NCBI GenBank assembly: GCA_018296165.2
Contig: JACKQL020000003.1
Location: 248,001 to 312,000 of the forward strand
Source of the DNA: Termitomyces sp. T153
Lineage: Eukaryota > Basidiomycota > Agaricomycetes > Agaricales > Lyophyllaceae
Reading direction: 5' to 3'
Length of the DNA stretch: 64,000 nt
Part shown: piece by piece, positions 22,478-34,194 of the stretch
How the letters are laid out: every line of letters starts with the position of its first letter
How positions within the stretch are numbered: the first letter of the stretch is position 1
Notes under the pieces: model-generated
What the model was told of the DNA's origin: nothing
What the model saw: only the letters and a program-made list of their open reading frames with translations
The model's database searches: none
Position numbers and translations under genes: made by a program

Positions 22478-23461
22478 GATACAATGTTGTCACACCAAAG
22501 GAGCATAATAAAACACCAGAAGTCAAAATAAACATCTATTAAGGCTGAAAACTGTAAGCCTCCTGGTAAAACAAGTTCCAGCAACATTATCTCCTTAAAA
22601 TACACCAGAAGAAATACAGAACAGGATAGGACAAGGACTATACTAGACTATACACTCAATAATAGTCCAATCACTGTAATGGGAGGGGAAGCATGGGAGT
22701 GGCAAAAGCACCTGAGTGGCATCAATTCTGGCAAGATCTAGATCTGATCTAAGAATAACCAGATTGGAATGTTGACTGAAAGGAGGTAAAGGGGGAATGA
22801 ATGAGAAAGAATGGAATGGAAGAATATAAAAGGAATGGAATGAAGGGAAGAGAAAGGAAGATGAATGGAAGAATCTGAATGGGAAAAGAATATGAATGGA
22901 AGGGAAGAATATGAAATGAATAAAGGAAGAAGAATGGAAGAACCTGAATGGGGAAAGAATATGAAATAATTGAAGGAAGATGAATGGAATGAATGAGAGG
23001 GAAAAGATGAATGGAAGAAATACAAAGGAAGAAGGGATAAATGGGGCAAATAGAAGCTAAGAATGCAAAAGAAGAATGATGGCATAAAGAACTAGCCTGT
23101 GGCACTGAAACAGGCATCCCACAAGGGGGAGTTAGAATAACAGTTATGAATAAGGGACTGGAAAGTATTGGACCAAAAGTCATGTGCAGGGGGTGGTTTG
23201 TGCACTGTAGAAAGAGGTATAAATAGCCCAAGTAGAGTAGCAAATAGAAAGGTAATTAATAGGCAAAGGCTTGGTAGTTCCCAGGGAGTGAATCACTTAG
23301 GCTGGAGTTTGTTGAAACCCCTCTACATTCAGAATAGAAATATTTTGGAAGTAAACAACTTCAACTTCAAACATTTATCAAGACATCAGTGTGGAATTGG
23401 AATAGACTTCCTAAGTCTTCAAGAAAGCCCCAGAACTATCAGTATTACTCTAACCAAGTAC
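22478..23461. mobile_element. About 1-kb insertion in gag A, possibly a non-autonomous retroelement
   Basis: Comparison with gag B shows that sequence between TACAT (22473-22477) and TACAT (23462-23466) is foreign, giving a probable 5-bp target duplication. It contains no coding sequence. Features are a long purine-rich tract rich in GAATG/GGAAG (about 22781-23060), then ACAAGGGGGAGTTAGAATAACAG near 23119, which looks like a polypurine tract followed by a copia-type LTR start. A truncated, non-autonomous copia derivative is the best guess. Confidence 0.5.
22781..23060 (+). repeat. Purine-rich degenerate GAATG/GGAAG tract
   Basis: The plus strand is almost entirely A and G with recurrent GAATGGAAG, GAATATGAA and GGAAGAAG words. 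Open frames on the opposite strand here (Phe/Ser/His/Pro rich) are products of this composition, not genes. Confidence 0.75.
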
Positions 23462-23807
23462 TACATCACCTCTCCATGGCAGAGCAGGAGGAACTCCTCC
23501 TGCAGCTGCTGGCTGTGAAGAATGCTGCCAGGGTTCCATCACCAGATGAGCTGACCCTAGAGTTGACCTTGGAGGAGATCAGCATGTGTGAGTGGGAGGA
23601 GGATCTTTAGTTGAGCAATGAATAAGGTGTACACCTCCATCACTGGGTGCTAACAGGTTCTCATGTTTGTCAATAGAAAATGAAAGTGCCTTTTCTGACA
23701 CCCTTTATTCTGAGACAGAAGAACCTCAACATTCCCCTCCAGACATACAGATACCAACTCTGGAGCCCCAGCCAAGCTCCCTGACACCTAGGGTTTGCCA
23801 GCATGGC

Positions 23808-24176
23808 TGTTAGGGGACTTCCATTTCTAACCTCTGTGACTGGTTCCAGCACCTCTGCAGCTTGTTTGACATCTCCAGGGCTCTGTCTAGAACCCTGGAG
23901 ATTTCTGGAGAACTCCGGAGTTCTCTGCATTACCTCAGCAACCATTGCCCTAGGGTTAGGAGTAGCTCTGGTCACCTGTACAGTAGTTCCCATGCCTCCG
24001 CCACCCGCTGATGCACTATGCCAAGCAGCAGGGATCCTTAGACTTGTTCTTTTTGTATTCCCCTCTGCTAGGTGATTAGTTACTGATTGTATCATTGTCT
24101 ACTCTGCTAATATACTTTGGATTCCCCTCTGCTAGCTGCGTGACTCCAATCTGTCACTCTGGAGGTTGCCCTTACA
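23808..24176 (+). repeat. Gypsy LTR B (5' LTR of the full element)
   Basis: TGTTAGGGGACTTCC...TTGCCCTTACA, 369 bp, close in length and sequence to LTR C at 29576. Scattered differences show it is not recent. Confidence 0.88.
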
Positions 24177-24312
24177 GCAGAACAAGTCTCCTAAAACTGG
24201 CCTGGAAGCCCCACATAGCTGCAAGAAACCTCTGAGCTGCTATCTGTCACTTCTCCACCAGGATTAAGCATTGCAGAGTTCTATGTCTTAGCTTGCCAAC
24301 CCAGACACACTC

Positions 24313-25503
24313 TTGGAGGCCCCAGCCCTGCAGGATGAAGCCTGGACTTGCCTGCTCCACCTAGAAACCCAGGTGCAATTAACGCAATCATCTCTCACCC
24401 ACTATACAACCAAACTCTCCACCCTCTGTCAGACAATGGATCTTATCTCCCAGTCTCTCCAGGCATTGCTAGAATGCCTAAGCCCTAACTCCATCCCTCC
24501 CACAGCTGAGGAACCAGCTCCACCTGCCACGGCACCCACTCCAGTAGCTCCAGTGACCCTGTGGCCATGGATCCCTTGCCCAGCACTGCCAGATGCATAC
24601 AATGGTGCTCACTCTGGCAGGGAGCAATTCCTACAGTCCTGCCTCACCTACATCCACCACAGTAGGGATGCTTTTGACTCTGATGCATTGAAAATAGCCT
24701 GGGTGCTGTCATGCATGAAGACCAGATGTGCCTCCACCTATGCGCTGTGAGTTTTCTGCCATCCCAGAGGTGTGGGGAGCTTTCTGGACTGGCCCACCTT
24801 TGAGAAGGACTTTTGTGCAGAGTTTTTTCCATTGGACTCTGCAAGATGGCAGCACTGATGCTGCATGACAGAGAGCAGTACAAACAAGGGAAGCATACAT
24901 TGGATGAGTACATTGACTTGTTCCAAGCCCTGGTTGAACAGGCCACCTACTCTGACGGCCTCCAGCTGTGCCTCAGCTTCTGGGATGGCTTGCACCCTGC
25001 CTTGGTAGAACACATTGACAACCTGGCAGAGGGTCACTCCAATGATGAAAAGATTGTGTCGTGGTATGAGGTGGCCCAGGACCAATGGCAGCTCATGGAG
25101 ATATGGAGGGAGCTCCGTTGCTCCCATTCCATGATGCACCCCATTCCAGTCAGCAACTTCCACCACCCCACGCCTACTCACCCAGCACCAGCTCTTGCTC
25201 CAGCTGCCTCCACCACTTGTCCTCTACCCTGGGGATTCTCATGGATGTGGACACAGCCTGACAACTCTGCGTGGCCCCACGGTCATGCCAGAGATGCAAG
25301 AAGCCTGGGCACTTTGCACGGCACTGTTTTCTGGGCCTGGAGGTCCACTACCTTTCTGCAGCGGAGTAGGAGAAACTTCTTCTGCAGCTCCTGGCTGCAA
25401 AAGATGCTGCCAGAGCTCCATCACTGGACAAGCCCTCATCAGAGTTGACTCCAGAGGAAGCCAATGTGAGCACCTCACTTCCGGAGCTAGAGAGGGATTT
25501 TTA
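24313..25503 (+). pseudogene. Gypsy gag B, broken
   Basis: Second gag copy: APALQDEAWTCLLHLETQVQ, FLQSCLTYIHHSRDAFDSDA, then a frame change to DREQYKQGKHTLDEYIDLFQ and a further shift. In the shifted frame the zinc knuckle reads CQRCKKPGHFARHC near 25285 with all four metal ligands present. It ends with ELTPEEANVSTSLPELERDF near 25500. The alternate frame changes and a stop after the CASTYAL segment make it non-functional. Confidence 0.82.
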
Positions 25504-25599
25504 GTCAAGTGATGGATGAGGTGTATGCCTCTGTCACTAGGTGCTAACAGGTTCTCTTGTCTGTTAATAGAAAATGAAACTGCCTTTTCCAATGCCCTT

Positions 25600-28500
25600 C
25601 ATTCTAAGACAGAAGAACCTCAAAGCCCCCTTCCAGACATACAAACACTAACTCTGGAGCCCCTGCCAAGCTCTCCAACACCTCCAAAGGTCTGACAGTG
25701 CAGCCCTGCTTGGGCATGCCAAATGCCCCGACAGTATGTGATGGCCTCTGGCTTGTCTGCCCATTCCTTGCACCTCCATGTGGAGATTGAAACAATGGAC
25801 ACCCAGCAAAACCGTGGAGTTGCAGCTCTCCTGGACAGCGGAGCAACAGGACTTTTCCTGGACTTGGAGTTTGTCAAACGCCACAGCCTGACCATGCAGC
25901 CCCTTCCCAAGCCCATTCCAGTCTACAATACTGACAGAACACCCAATGAAGCTGGTGCAATTAGCTCCATGGTTGACCTGGTTCTCCACTATTGGAACCA
26001 TACAGAGCATGCCGTATTTGCTATCACCAGCTTGGGAAGGCAAGACATGATTCTCAGGTTCACATGGCTCTGAGAGCATAACCCCAAGGTCAATTGGACC
26101 AAAGGAGAGGTGACCATGAGTAGATGCCCCAGGAAGTGCTCCGCCTGTGCCATGGAGGCTAGAGCGGAGCAACAGACTCAAGTCTGAGAGCATGCAGCCA
26201 TCCAAGCATGTCATGCTGGCCCTCTCTTCTTTGCTGATCTAGACCTTCTGGACCCCCTGCCTCTGGCCTTTCCTTGTAGAGAGGCTCTTGACAAGGACAA
26301 TTGGAGCAATGGTAGAGCTTTGGAGGAGGAGCATGGAGGAAAGTTTGGTGGTATATGCAAACCAGAGCTCCTGGATGAAGCAATAGAAGTGGGAGATTAA
26401 ATCTATGTTACCACTGTCCACTCATTGCCCTCCATTGTGGAGATCAGGGCTAGCCAGACTACATCCCAGCAGCTGGCCCAGGCCTTTGCCACCAATGCCA
26501 TGCCTCAAGAGTTCTGGGATGTAGTACTCCCCTACCTGCATGCATTTGAGGACATGTTCTCCAAGGCCTTTTTTGACTCACTTTCAGAGTGCAAGAGGTG
26601 GGACCACACCATTGAACTGCTGCCCAACTCAGCACCCTCCAGCTGTAAGGTCTACCCCCTTATGCCCAGAGAGCAGGACAAGCTTGATGCCTTCCTCCAG
26701 GAGAACTTGGACTCTGGTCATATCCATCCATTCAAATCCCTGATGGCTTCTCTGGTCTTCTTCATCAAAAAGAAGGATGGCTCCCTCTAACTGGTACAGG
26801 ACTATCGGGTGCTCAATGCCATGATGGTGAAGAATTGCTACCCTCTCCCCCTCATCTCCAAGCTCATCAGCAACCTCCAGGGCATGTGATACTTCACTAA
26901 ACTGGATGTCTGGTGGAGTTATAACAATGTGCACATTTAGGAGGGAGATGAGTGGAAGGTGGCCTTCCAGACCAACTGAGGATTGTTTGAGCCACTTGTT
27001 ATGTTCTTCAGTCTCACCAACAGCCCAGCCACCTTCCAGACCATGAAAAATGACATCTTCTGGGACCTCATTGCAGAGGGTGTAGTGTGTGTGTACCTCA
27101 ATGACATCCTCATCTACATCAAAATGCTGAAGAAAAACCATCAGATCACTTGTCTTGTTCTGGAATGCCTCCGCTGGCACTAGCTCTACCTTAAGCCAGA
27201 GAAGTGCAAGTTTAAACAAACCCAGATTGAGTACCTTGGCCTGATCATCTCCCATGGAACTGCGGAGATGGACCTGGTGAAGGTGGCAGGTGTGGCAGAG
27301 TGGCCAGAGCCCCAGAACAAGAAGGAGGTACAGGCATTTCTTGGTTTTGCAAACTTCTACCAGAGATTCATCCAGGATTCTTGCATCATGCCCACCCACT
27401 GTTTGACCTCACAGGGAAAGATGTTATGTGGAGCTGGGGACCTCCAGAGCAGATGGCCTTCAACACTCTCAAGCGCACTGTGACCTCCAGACCTGTTCTC
27501 CTCTTCCCAGACAACAACTCTTCCTTCCACATAGAGGCTGACAGCTCTGACTTTGCCACTGGGGCAATGCTCTCACAGCAATCTCCAGAGGATGGGAATT
27601 GGCACCTGGTGGCCTTTTACTCCAAAAGCCTGAATGCAGTGGAGCAGAACTACAAGATCCATGACAAGGAGATGTTGGCTATCATCCAGTCATTTGAGGA
27701 GTGGCAGCACTTCTTGGAAGGCATGCAGCACAAGCTTGAGGTCTGGACAGATCACAAGAACCTTAAATACTTCCAGACAGCCAAGAAGCTCAATTGCTAG
27801 CAGGCCTGATGGTCCCTCTACCTTGCCAACTTCAACTTCTCCTTGCACCACAAGCCTGGCTGGAGCATGGGGAAACCAGATGCCCTGTCTTGGAGGGCGG
27901 ACCACAGAATGGGGAAAGGGGATAACAGTAACATTGTGCTCCTCCACCCCAAATTGTTCATGATCTGAGCCATGGAGGGCCTAGTTGTCAACAGAGCAGA
28001 GGTGGACATTCTCCAGGACATCCAACAGGGTAATAGGGGCAGTCAACAGCAGGAGCTTGTGGCGCAGGCCACTCAAATGCTGAAGTTGAGGCATGCTACT
28101 GGAGTTAAGGCAGTCCACACTGATGAATGGGCCCTCTGAGACAGAATCCTGACCTTCTGAGACCATATCTATGTCCCCAACAACATCCTGGAGCTCTGTT
28201 GGAGGATTGTGGAGCAACACCATGACTCCCACATTGCAGGGCACCCTGAGTGGTGGAAGACACTGGAGTTAGTATCACAGAACTACTGGTGGCCCCAGAT
28301 GTCCCAGTACATTGGTTCCTACACCAGTACCTGCAATCTCTGCCTCCAGACCAAGCCTCAATGCCAACTCCCCTATGGACAGTTACATCCACTACTGGTG
28401 CCTGCAGAACAATGGAGCATAGCATCTGTGGACTTCATTGTAGAGCTCCCCAACACCCATAGTTACAATGTGATTATGGTGGTGGTGGACCTATATGGCA

Positions 28501-29487
28501 AGAGAGTGCACTTCATTCCAACCCACACCACCTGCTCTACCATGGGTGCCACAAACCTGTACCAGAGGAATGTCTGGAAGCTCCATGGCCTCTCTGACAC
28601 TTATGTCTCAGATTGGGGACCACAATTTATAGTGGAGTTCACCTGTGAGCTCTACTGACTGCTTGGAGTTAAGCTCCACACCACCACTGCCTACCATCCA
28701 CAGTCCAATGGCCAGATGGAGCATGTAAACCAGGAGTTGGAACAGTATCTCCACCTCTTCTGCAACAAGTGCCAAGATGACTAGGATGAACTCCTTCCCA
28801 ATGCTGAATTCTAGTACAACAAGCATGTTCACACATCCACCCAATTTTCCCCATTCTTCCTCAACACTGGACGGCACCCACGCATGAGTTTTGAACCCTG
28901 GGCCTGACCCTCAGAGAATGAGGCAGTAAACAAATTTGTGGACTAGATGAAGAGGTCACAAGAAGAGGCCTGAGCTGCACTGGCAAAGGCAAAAGATGAT
29001 ACGGTGTGATACTATGACTGTGGGAGGACTCTGAAGTGCAGATATCAGCCCAGGGATTGAGTCTACCTGGATGCCTCTAATATTACAACCACCCATCCCT
29101 CGAAGAAGCTGTCACACTGCCAGTTAGGGCCATTTACAGTAGAACAACAGGTAGGACCCTTGGCCTATCAACTCTGACTCCCTGCGGGGATGTGCCAGCT
29201 TCATCCAGTGTTCAATATGGTCAAACTTACCCCAGCCCCTAAAGATCCTATTCTAGGGCGATTTCTGCCACCTCTGCTGCCCCTGGTGGTGGTCAACAAC
29301 AATGAAGAGTATGAAGTGGAAGAAATCCTGGACAGTTGTTTATTCTGGAGACAACTACAGTACAAGGTGAAGTAGAAAGGCTATGGAATCAAGGATATTT
29401 TCTGGGAGCCATGGGAGGATGTACATGCCCCTAGACTTGTTAAGAAGTTCCACTGGAGACATCCAGACATGCCACATGCTATATGAG
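25600..29487 (+). pseudogene. Gypsy pol B (protease, RT, RNase H, integrase, chromodomain), broken
   Basis: Order: aspartic protease with ALLDSGATGLFLD near 25832; reverse transcriptase from about 26590 (FFIKKKDGSL then LVQDYRVLNAMM), whose catalytic box reads VYLNDILIY at 27091-27117 with the first Asp as Asn (AAT at 27100-27102); RNase H near 27530 (FHIEADSSDFATGAMLSQQS); integrase zinc region near 28212-28350 (HHDSHIAGHP...CNLCLQTK); integrase core with VDFIVELP near 28430 and SDWGPQF near 28611; and a chromodomain near 29301-29430 (EEYEVEEILDS...). The chromodomain places it in the chromovirus branch of Ty3/gypsy. At least ten in-frame stops and several frameshifts are present. Many changes are of CGA-to-TGA or CGG-to-TGG type. 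Confidence 0.92.
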
Positions 29488-29575
29488 GAATCTACCCTAT
29501 CTTGCCAGTGGACCAAGCAATCAGGGACTTCTTCTACCCTGCACATTGAGACGCTGCACGCTAGAGGGAGGGTGA

Positions 29576-29945
29576 TGTCAGGGGACTTCCATTTCCAACC
29601 TCCATGACTGGTTCCAGCACCTCTGCAGCTTGTTTGACATCTCTGGGGCTCTTTCCAGAATCCTGGAGATCTCCAGAGAACTCCAAAGTTCTCTGCATTA
29701 CCCCAGCAACCATTGCACTAGGGTTAGGAGTAGCTCCAGTCACCTGTACAGTAGTTCCCATGCCTCCACCACCTGCTGATGTGCTGTCCCAAGCAGCGGG
29801 GATTCTTAGACTTGTTCTCTTTGGATTCCCCTCTGCTAGGTGATTAGTTACTGATTTGTATCATCATCTACTCTGCTAATATACTTTGGATTCCCCTCTG
29901 CTAGCTGCATGACTCCAATCTGTCACTCTAGAGGTTGCCCTTACA
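29576..29945 (+). repeat. Gypsy LTR C (3' LTR)
   Basis: TGTCAGGGGACTTCC...TTGCCCTTACA, 370 bp, preceded by a purine-rich tract (AGAGGGAGGGTGA) as expected for a polypurine tract. Confidence 0.9.
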
Positions 29946-31260
29946 AACATGCTTATTGGCCAGGGGAGAGTGAGAATCTTGCTCTTCCCTTTTTATGGGC
30001 CTTGTACATTCCAGTGGAACATAGTCCTCTGGCCACACATTATAGGCACTATTTTCCTGCAACACCACCTCTTGGTTGTCTATGTAGGACTGCCCAAAGT
30101 CCTTGAGATTGCCATTGCAGAATTGCTGCAACACAATTCTGTCTTTTGCCCTATGTGTTGACCCAGCAATTCTCCTACACACCACAGGGTGCTCAATTGT
30201 AATCACTGACCCAGCTTCCATGGAAGCTAGATCAGGAGCCACAATTGTGCCCATTGTAGCCTGTCTCTGACAGTATACTGCAGTCTGTCATGCTATATAG
30301 TCATATGGTGTCTCTCTGGGCTGCTGCAGCACTTGTAATAAGGTCAATGCTTTGTTGATCTCTGGGCTGCTACAGCACTTGTAATAAGGTCAATGCTTTG
30401 TTGACTGGAGAAAGTGGGGGTAAATAAGCCCCACCTACAAATAGCAATAGCATTGCAGATGATGCCTGCAATCTCCATACCTTCTTCTGCTGGAGGTAGT
30501 CTGCTACCTCCTGTGCTAAAAAAAGCATATAAAGTTCCATGAACTTTACAGAGTTAGTTGGGATGATTCCCTCACCCAATGACCACTGAATTACAATATG
30601 TTTTGCTACTCTTGCAGCTAAATGTTGCTGGGTTGAGGTCTTTGGGACTTCAACCTGGTCTTGCCAGAATACCAACACCCTCCTATGGAGGATGTCATCT
30701 GGGCTTGCTTCACTGTCAGTATTCAAGGTGTCTCCAACATTCTCTGGAATCATCTTGATGAATGCTGAGGGACCTGCTGTGCATAGACCCAGTGTAGGTC
30801 CCACTCACAAGCAACTAGAGCCATGAGCCCTGTGAGGAGCTTCTTCTTCACTTCTCAGTGGTGTAATTACCATTGAGGAGTCACTCAGACCTCCTGCAGC
30901 TTCTGGGAAGGATCTTAGTCCTTCTACTCATGATGTAGTAGGTGCATGCAAGGGAGTCTTCTCCTTGCTTGCTGCCTCCACTGCACCCTCCAGCTCTACC
31001 ATTAGGTACATTCAAGCAGAGGGCACTCAAGTGCCCTCCATTGTAGAGCTCATCTAACCACCCAAGGGTAGTTGAATGGGAGTGACTGTTGGCAGTCCTC
31101 CTGGCATCACTCCACTCTCCCCACACCATAGTGTGACATGGCAACATCCACTGGTTCATGTGGAACAGCTTGTACTGTTCCATTGAACCCTGGTTTGTAC
31201 CTAGGCCCAACCAACTGACCTTCCATGGTCACCACTGCCCATTGTATAAGGTGAATGTTA
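29946..31260 (-). pseudogene. Unrecognised coding relics on the minus strand
   Basis: Open minus-strand segments at 31210-30881, 30804-30370 and 30254-29928 have plausible composition (for example HLAARVAKHIVIQWSLGEGI and WPEDYVPLECTRPIKREEQ) and lie in order. They may be parts of one decayed transposon or gene. Stops and frame changes separate them. I could not assign them to a family. Almost no CpG is left, as in the neighbouring gypsy element. Confidence 0.35.
30313..30404. repeat. Tandem duplication of 46 bp
   Basis: TCTCTGGGCTGCTGCAGCAC...TTTGTTGA occurs twice head to tail (30313-30358 and 30359-30404) with a single base difference. Confidence 0.9.
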
Positions 31261-31719
31261 AAATTTTAATGTTCTGATCCTCATCTGTGGCAGTGAACTT
31301 CTCTTTTGGAAGTTTGGTTTTTCACTCTGCAAACAAGCACATGCTTGTTTGATTTAAAAAAATGTTATGTTTTCATTATGGTTTGCACAGCTTACTGTTC
31401 ACACCTCATAAATAAAAACCAGTCAATTGGTCTAGTCTACAAAGTATGAAGTAAGGCACTGCCTTATGTAATTACAATATAGGGTTTTGAGGGTAGTGTC
31501 ATGTGATGTTACCTTATACTAATACAAATATATAAATATTAACTGGGTATGATACTAAGGGGTAATGGGCACTCCATTACATGTCCAGTTACTCCCAGAA
31601 AGTGGTGCTGCCTATTAGCTGCTACTTTTCTGTAGATAAAGTCCTCTCAGGATTCATATCAATCTTTTGGGGCATTAAGCCTATCCATTGCTTCCTCAAT
31701 AAGTAGGACACAATCATGT
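31261..31719. other. AT-rich, CpG-poor transposon debris
   Basis: No coding sequence is recognisable; the composition is like the flanking old repeats. Confidence 0.4.
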
Positions 31720-32594
31720 CAAGTCCTAGAGAAGGCAAAGACAAAGTGCAGGTAAGGGACAGGCTTGGAGGAATTGTTAGGCACAAGTCTGGGAGTAGAT
31801 ACTTGGAATGTGGGGCAACTGGGGGTCATGTGAGCAGGAGCAGGACTGGAGTTTGATGGGCAATCAGACAAGGTTGATGAGTTCCAGGGCCAAGTGTAGA
31901 ACAAGGTTCAGAGTCAGATAGGAATGTACAGAGTTGTAGAGGTATGGACAGGGATTGGAACAGAGATAGAGTTGAAAGGAAATCAGGCACACATGAAAGG
32001 AAACTGAGACAAGAGAAGACTGGAGACAACAAGACAGAAACTAGAGACAAAATTGGGAAACAAGACATAACAGGACAAAACTGGGAAACAAGACATAATA
32101 GGACACAATTGTAAGTAATATCAAGACTACTGTAGCAGATATTACTCTATGACTTAAATACTAACTATGAGACCTCCTGCAGGGACCATGGGTCTAGCAG
32201 TGGGGCTTGTTGGAGCTGCATGGGGCTGATGGGTATCAGCTCTGATCAGTGGTGGGTCATGGTGACAAATTGATGTGGATGCAGGCTGCTCAGTGGGCAT
32301 TAGAGTGTTCTGGTCTGACTAGGTGGGTCATGGTGACACATCAGTAATGTATGCTGGGGTTGGAAGAAGTGTTGAAGGTACCTGGGAGCTCAGAAGGAGT
32401 TGGGGGGGTGATGGAGCTTACAGAGAAGGTGATGGGGCCTGCTGGAGAGTTGCCAGAGTTTGCTAGGAAAGCATTGGAGTTTTCTGGGGCAGGCACCAGG
32501 GTTGGGCAGAGGTTGGGATAGATTGAGTGAGTGTTGGCAAGTGCTCTGGGTTGCCAGGATTGTTTGAAGGAGGGTATAGAGATGGGTTGTAACA
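31720..32594 (-). repeat. Old copy of the TGTCACGACCC gypsy-type LTR, minus orientation
   Basis: Blocks correspond in order to the young LTR at 48244-49561. Examples are GGACTGGAGTTTGATGGGCA (compare GCCGGGGTTTGATGGGAGGT), AATATCAAGACTACTGTAGC (compare AATATCAAGACTAGAGTATG), CAGTGGGGCTTGTTGGAGCT (compare CAGCGGGGCTTGGCAGAGCT), and a right edge AGATGGGTTGTAACA (compare GGATGGGTCGTGACA). CpG positions of the young copy are mostly TG or CA here. The left boundary is approximate. Confidence 0.65.
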
Positions 32595-32845
32595 ACAACT
32601 ATGGCTGGAGCTCTAGAATGTTTCCTCTATTCTGAGCCTGCTGCACATTGTAGGCCTCCCATCTTTAGGCCACAAGTACTTTCAATCAGGGACTATTTTT
32701 TGGTTATATTCATATGCAGTCACATGCTGGGAGTCTGGAGATCAAGGTCATTTATGATGGATTTCTGCTTGTGATTGGACTCTGGATTTGGTTGTTGTTG
32801 GGTGTTTTTTCCAGAAGCTCTAGAGTAAATTTTCCAAACACTGGC

Positions 32846-32994
32846 ATTAGGGATCTTAGACTTGTTCTCTTTGTATCTCCCTCTGCCAGGTGAGTAGCTA
32901 GAACTCTAGAACTTGTTGTGAATGCTAAATAGACTTTGGATCTCCATCTACCAGTTGTGTGACTGAGTCACAGCCTCCAGAGGTTGCCCTTACA
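32846..32994 (+). repeat. 3' fragment of a gypsy LTR (20871 family)
   Basis: GGGATCTTAGACTTGTTCTC...AGAGGTTGCCCTTACA matches the right-hand part of the LTRs at 20871, 23808 and 29576, with divergence. No left part is present. Confidence 0.75.
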
Positions 32995-33139
32995 CTCTAG
33001 TTCCTACACTCCAACATTTGGAGATATTTTACCACATACAGCTGGAGATGTGCTTGTGTTGTTTCCTTCACTGCTTGTAAATACTTCACCAGACTAACCT
33101 GCAATCATATTTTGCATGGGCCTGTAGCTCTTGCTACAT

Positions 33140-33310
33140 TCCAGACCTAACCAAACAAAGTGAGGTTAGGTCCTTAATATTCTAACTCAATGCTGAGATC
33201 CAGACCCAACCTCACTTCATTTGGTTAGGTCCTTGTTTCTTGTTAATTCAATGCTGAGATCCAGACCCAACCTCACTTCCTTTGGTCAAGCCCTTGTATT
33301 TTGTCAACTC
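33140..33310. repeat. Repeats with GACCTAACC / GGTTAGGTC inverted motif
   Basis: GACCTAACC (33144-33152) and GGTTAGGTC (33164-33172) form a perfect 9-bp inverted repeat. Related units (GATCCAGACCCAACCTCACTT then TTGGTTAGGTCC) follow near 33191 and 33260. The same hairpin recurs exactly at 38625-38653, and partial copies occur near 33630 and 37138. Confidence 0.7.
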
Positions 33311-34194
33311 ATGTTTTACCAAGATCCAGACCTATTCTGACTTTGTCCACTTGAGTCTTTGATTTTCTTTTGTAAGAGATTGTGAGAGGAATGGAGCTTT
33401 TCCACTTATTCTCTCTTACCATTCCAATCTAAGTCTTTCTTTTTTCAATTGATATGCTTATAGTCCTGTCATTGTTTATGTCAGCAGACATAAGTCTTTA
33501 CTATTATTTCAACTATATCTTCTTCCATCAAATAAAGCTTTTGACTTCATTCCTTCAGGAAGTGACATGAAAAGTGGTGATCATGTCCTAATAATCCCTG
33601 ATATTCTAAATTCAATGATCAAATCCAGACCAAACCTCACTTCATTCAGTTAGGTCTTCAATATTCTAACTCTTCCAAGTGATTTGTCATTGAATAGACA
33701 ATTCTATGCCTTATATACTTGAAAAGCTAAAATTATTGAGGAATCAAAATCTCCTCCACTTTCTGTCCACTTTTTCTCCATTGACTCTATCTATTTTACA
33801 CATGCTTGCTGTAATTATTCTTTCTGCCTTATCAATCTCTTTCCATTCCAAAAAATCCACCATCATTTTTCAGAGGATGTAGTAATGTAGTCAAATATCC
33901 TTCTCAAAATCTACTCAAGCTCTATATCTTTGTCACAAATGCACCTCTGAGATAGATGATAGCAATGAGTCATGATGATCAATTGTGTTTCCCTACCATA
34001 CTATAGGTCCCAAGGAAAGATAGGAATCTTATCATGTTGATATAAGCATTGGACTATTGCACATAAATGAGGAGGCTTGTTAGCTAATTTGATGGACAAA
34101 AGGCCTATGTCTGCCTATTTGATGTCAAACCATAACAAATGCCATTTACAAAAGTGAATCTAGAATCTGCTGTTGTTCAAAAGTGTTAGGTAAC
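33311..34194. other. AT-rich, CpG-poor sequence without recognisable genes
   Basis: Part of the old repeat island; one more diverged unit of the GGTTAGGTC repeat occurs near 33625. Confidence 0.4.

Larger units (their letters stand above)
21411..23807 (+). pseudogene. Gypsy gag A with start of pol, broken and interrupted
   Basis: Gag-like segments (SEAPALQNKVWTCLLHLETQ; DREQYRQGKHMLDEYIDSVQ; FWDGLHPVLVECIDNLAEG) lead to a CCHC knuckle CQRCQKPGHLA near 22420 whose last Cys follows a stop. The frame is interrupted at about 22477 by a roughly 1-kb insertion and resumes at about 23467 (LSMAEQEELLLQLLAVKNAA). A short continuation runs to the middle LTR at 23808. Frames shift several times relative to gag B, and stops are frequent. 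Confidence 0.8.
20871..29945 (+). mobile_element. Composite chromodomain-type Ty3/gypsy locus: LTR-gag-LTR-gag-pol-LTR
   Basis: Three same-family LTRs (20871-21304, 23808-24176, 29576-29945; ends TGT(C/T)AGGGG...CCCTTACA) bracket two gag regions and one pol. The right-hand part (23808-29945, 6,138 bp) is a full-length element: gag with CCHC knuckle, aspartic protease, reverse transcriptase, RNase H, integrase and C-terminal chromodomain. The left-hand part stops where pol would begin and continues directly into the middle LTR. I found no 5-bp duplication flanking the right-hand element (ATGGC versus AACAT), so simple insertion of one into the other is not supported. CpG is almost absent and the frames carry many TGA/TAG stops, marking an old, mutated copy. 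Confidence 0.88.

Noticed and set aside
22738..23243. Minus-strand frames of 115 and 164 codons rich in Phe, Ser, His and Pro
   Set aside because: They result from the purine-rich GAATG tract; they look like membrane proteins only because TTC, CAT and TCC codons dominate.
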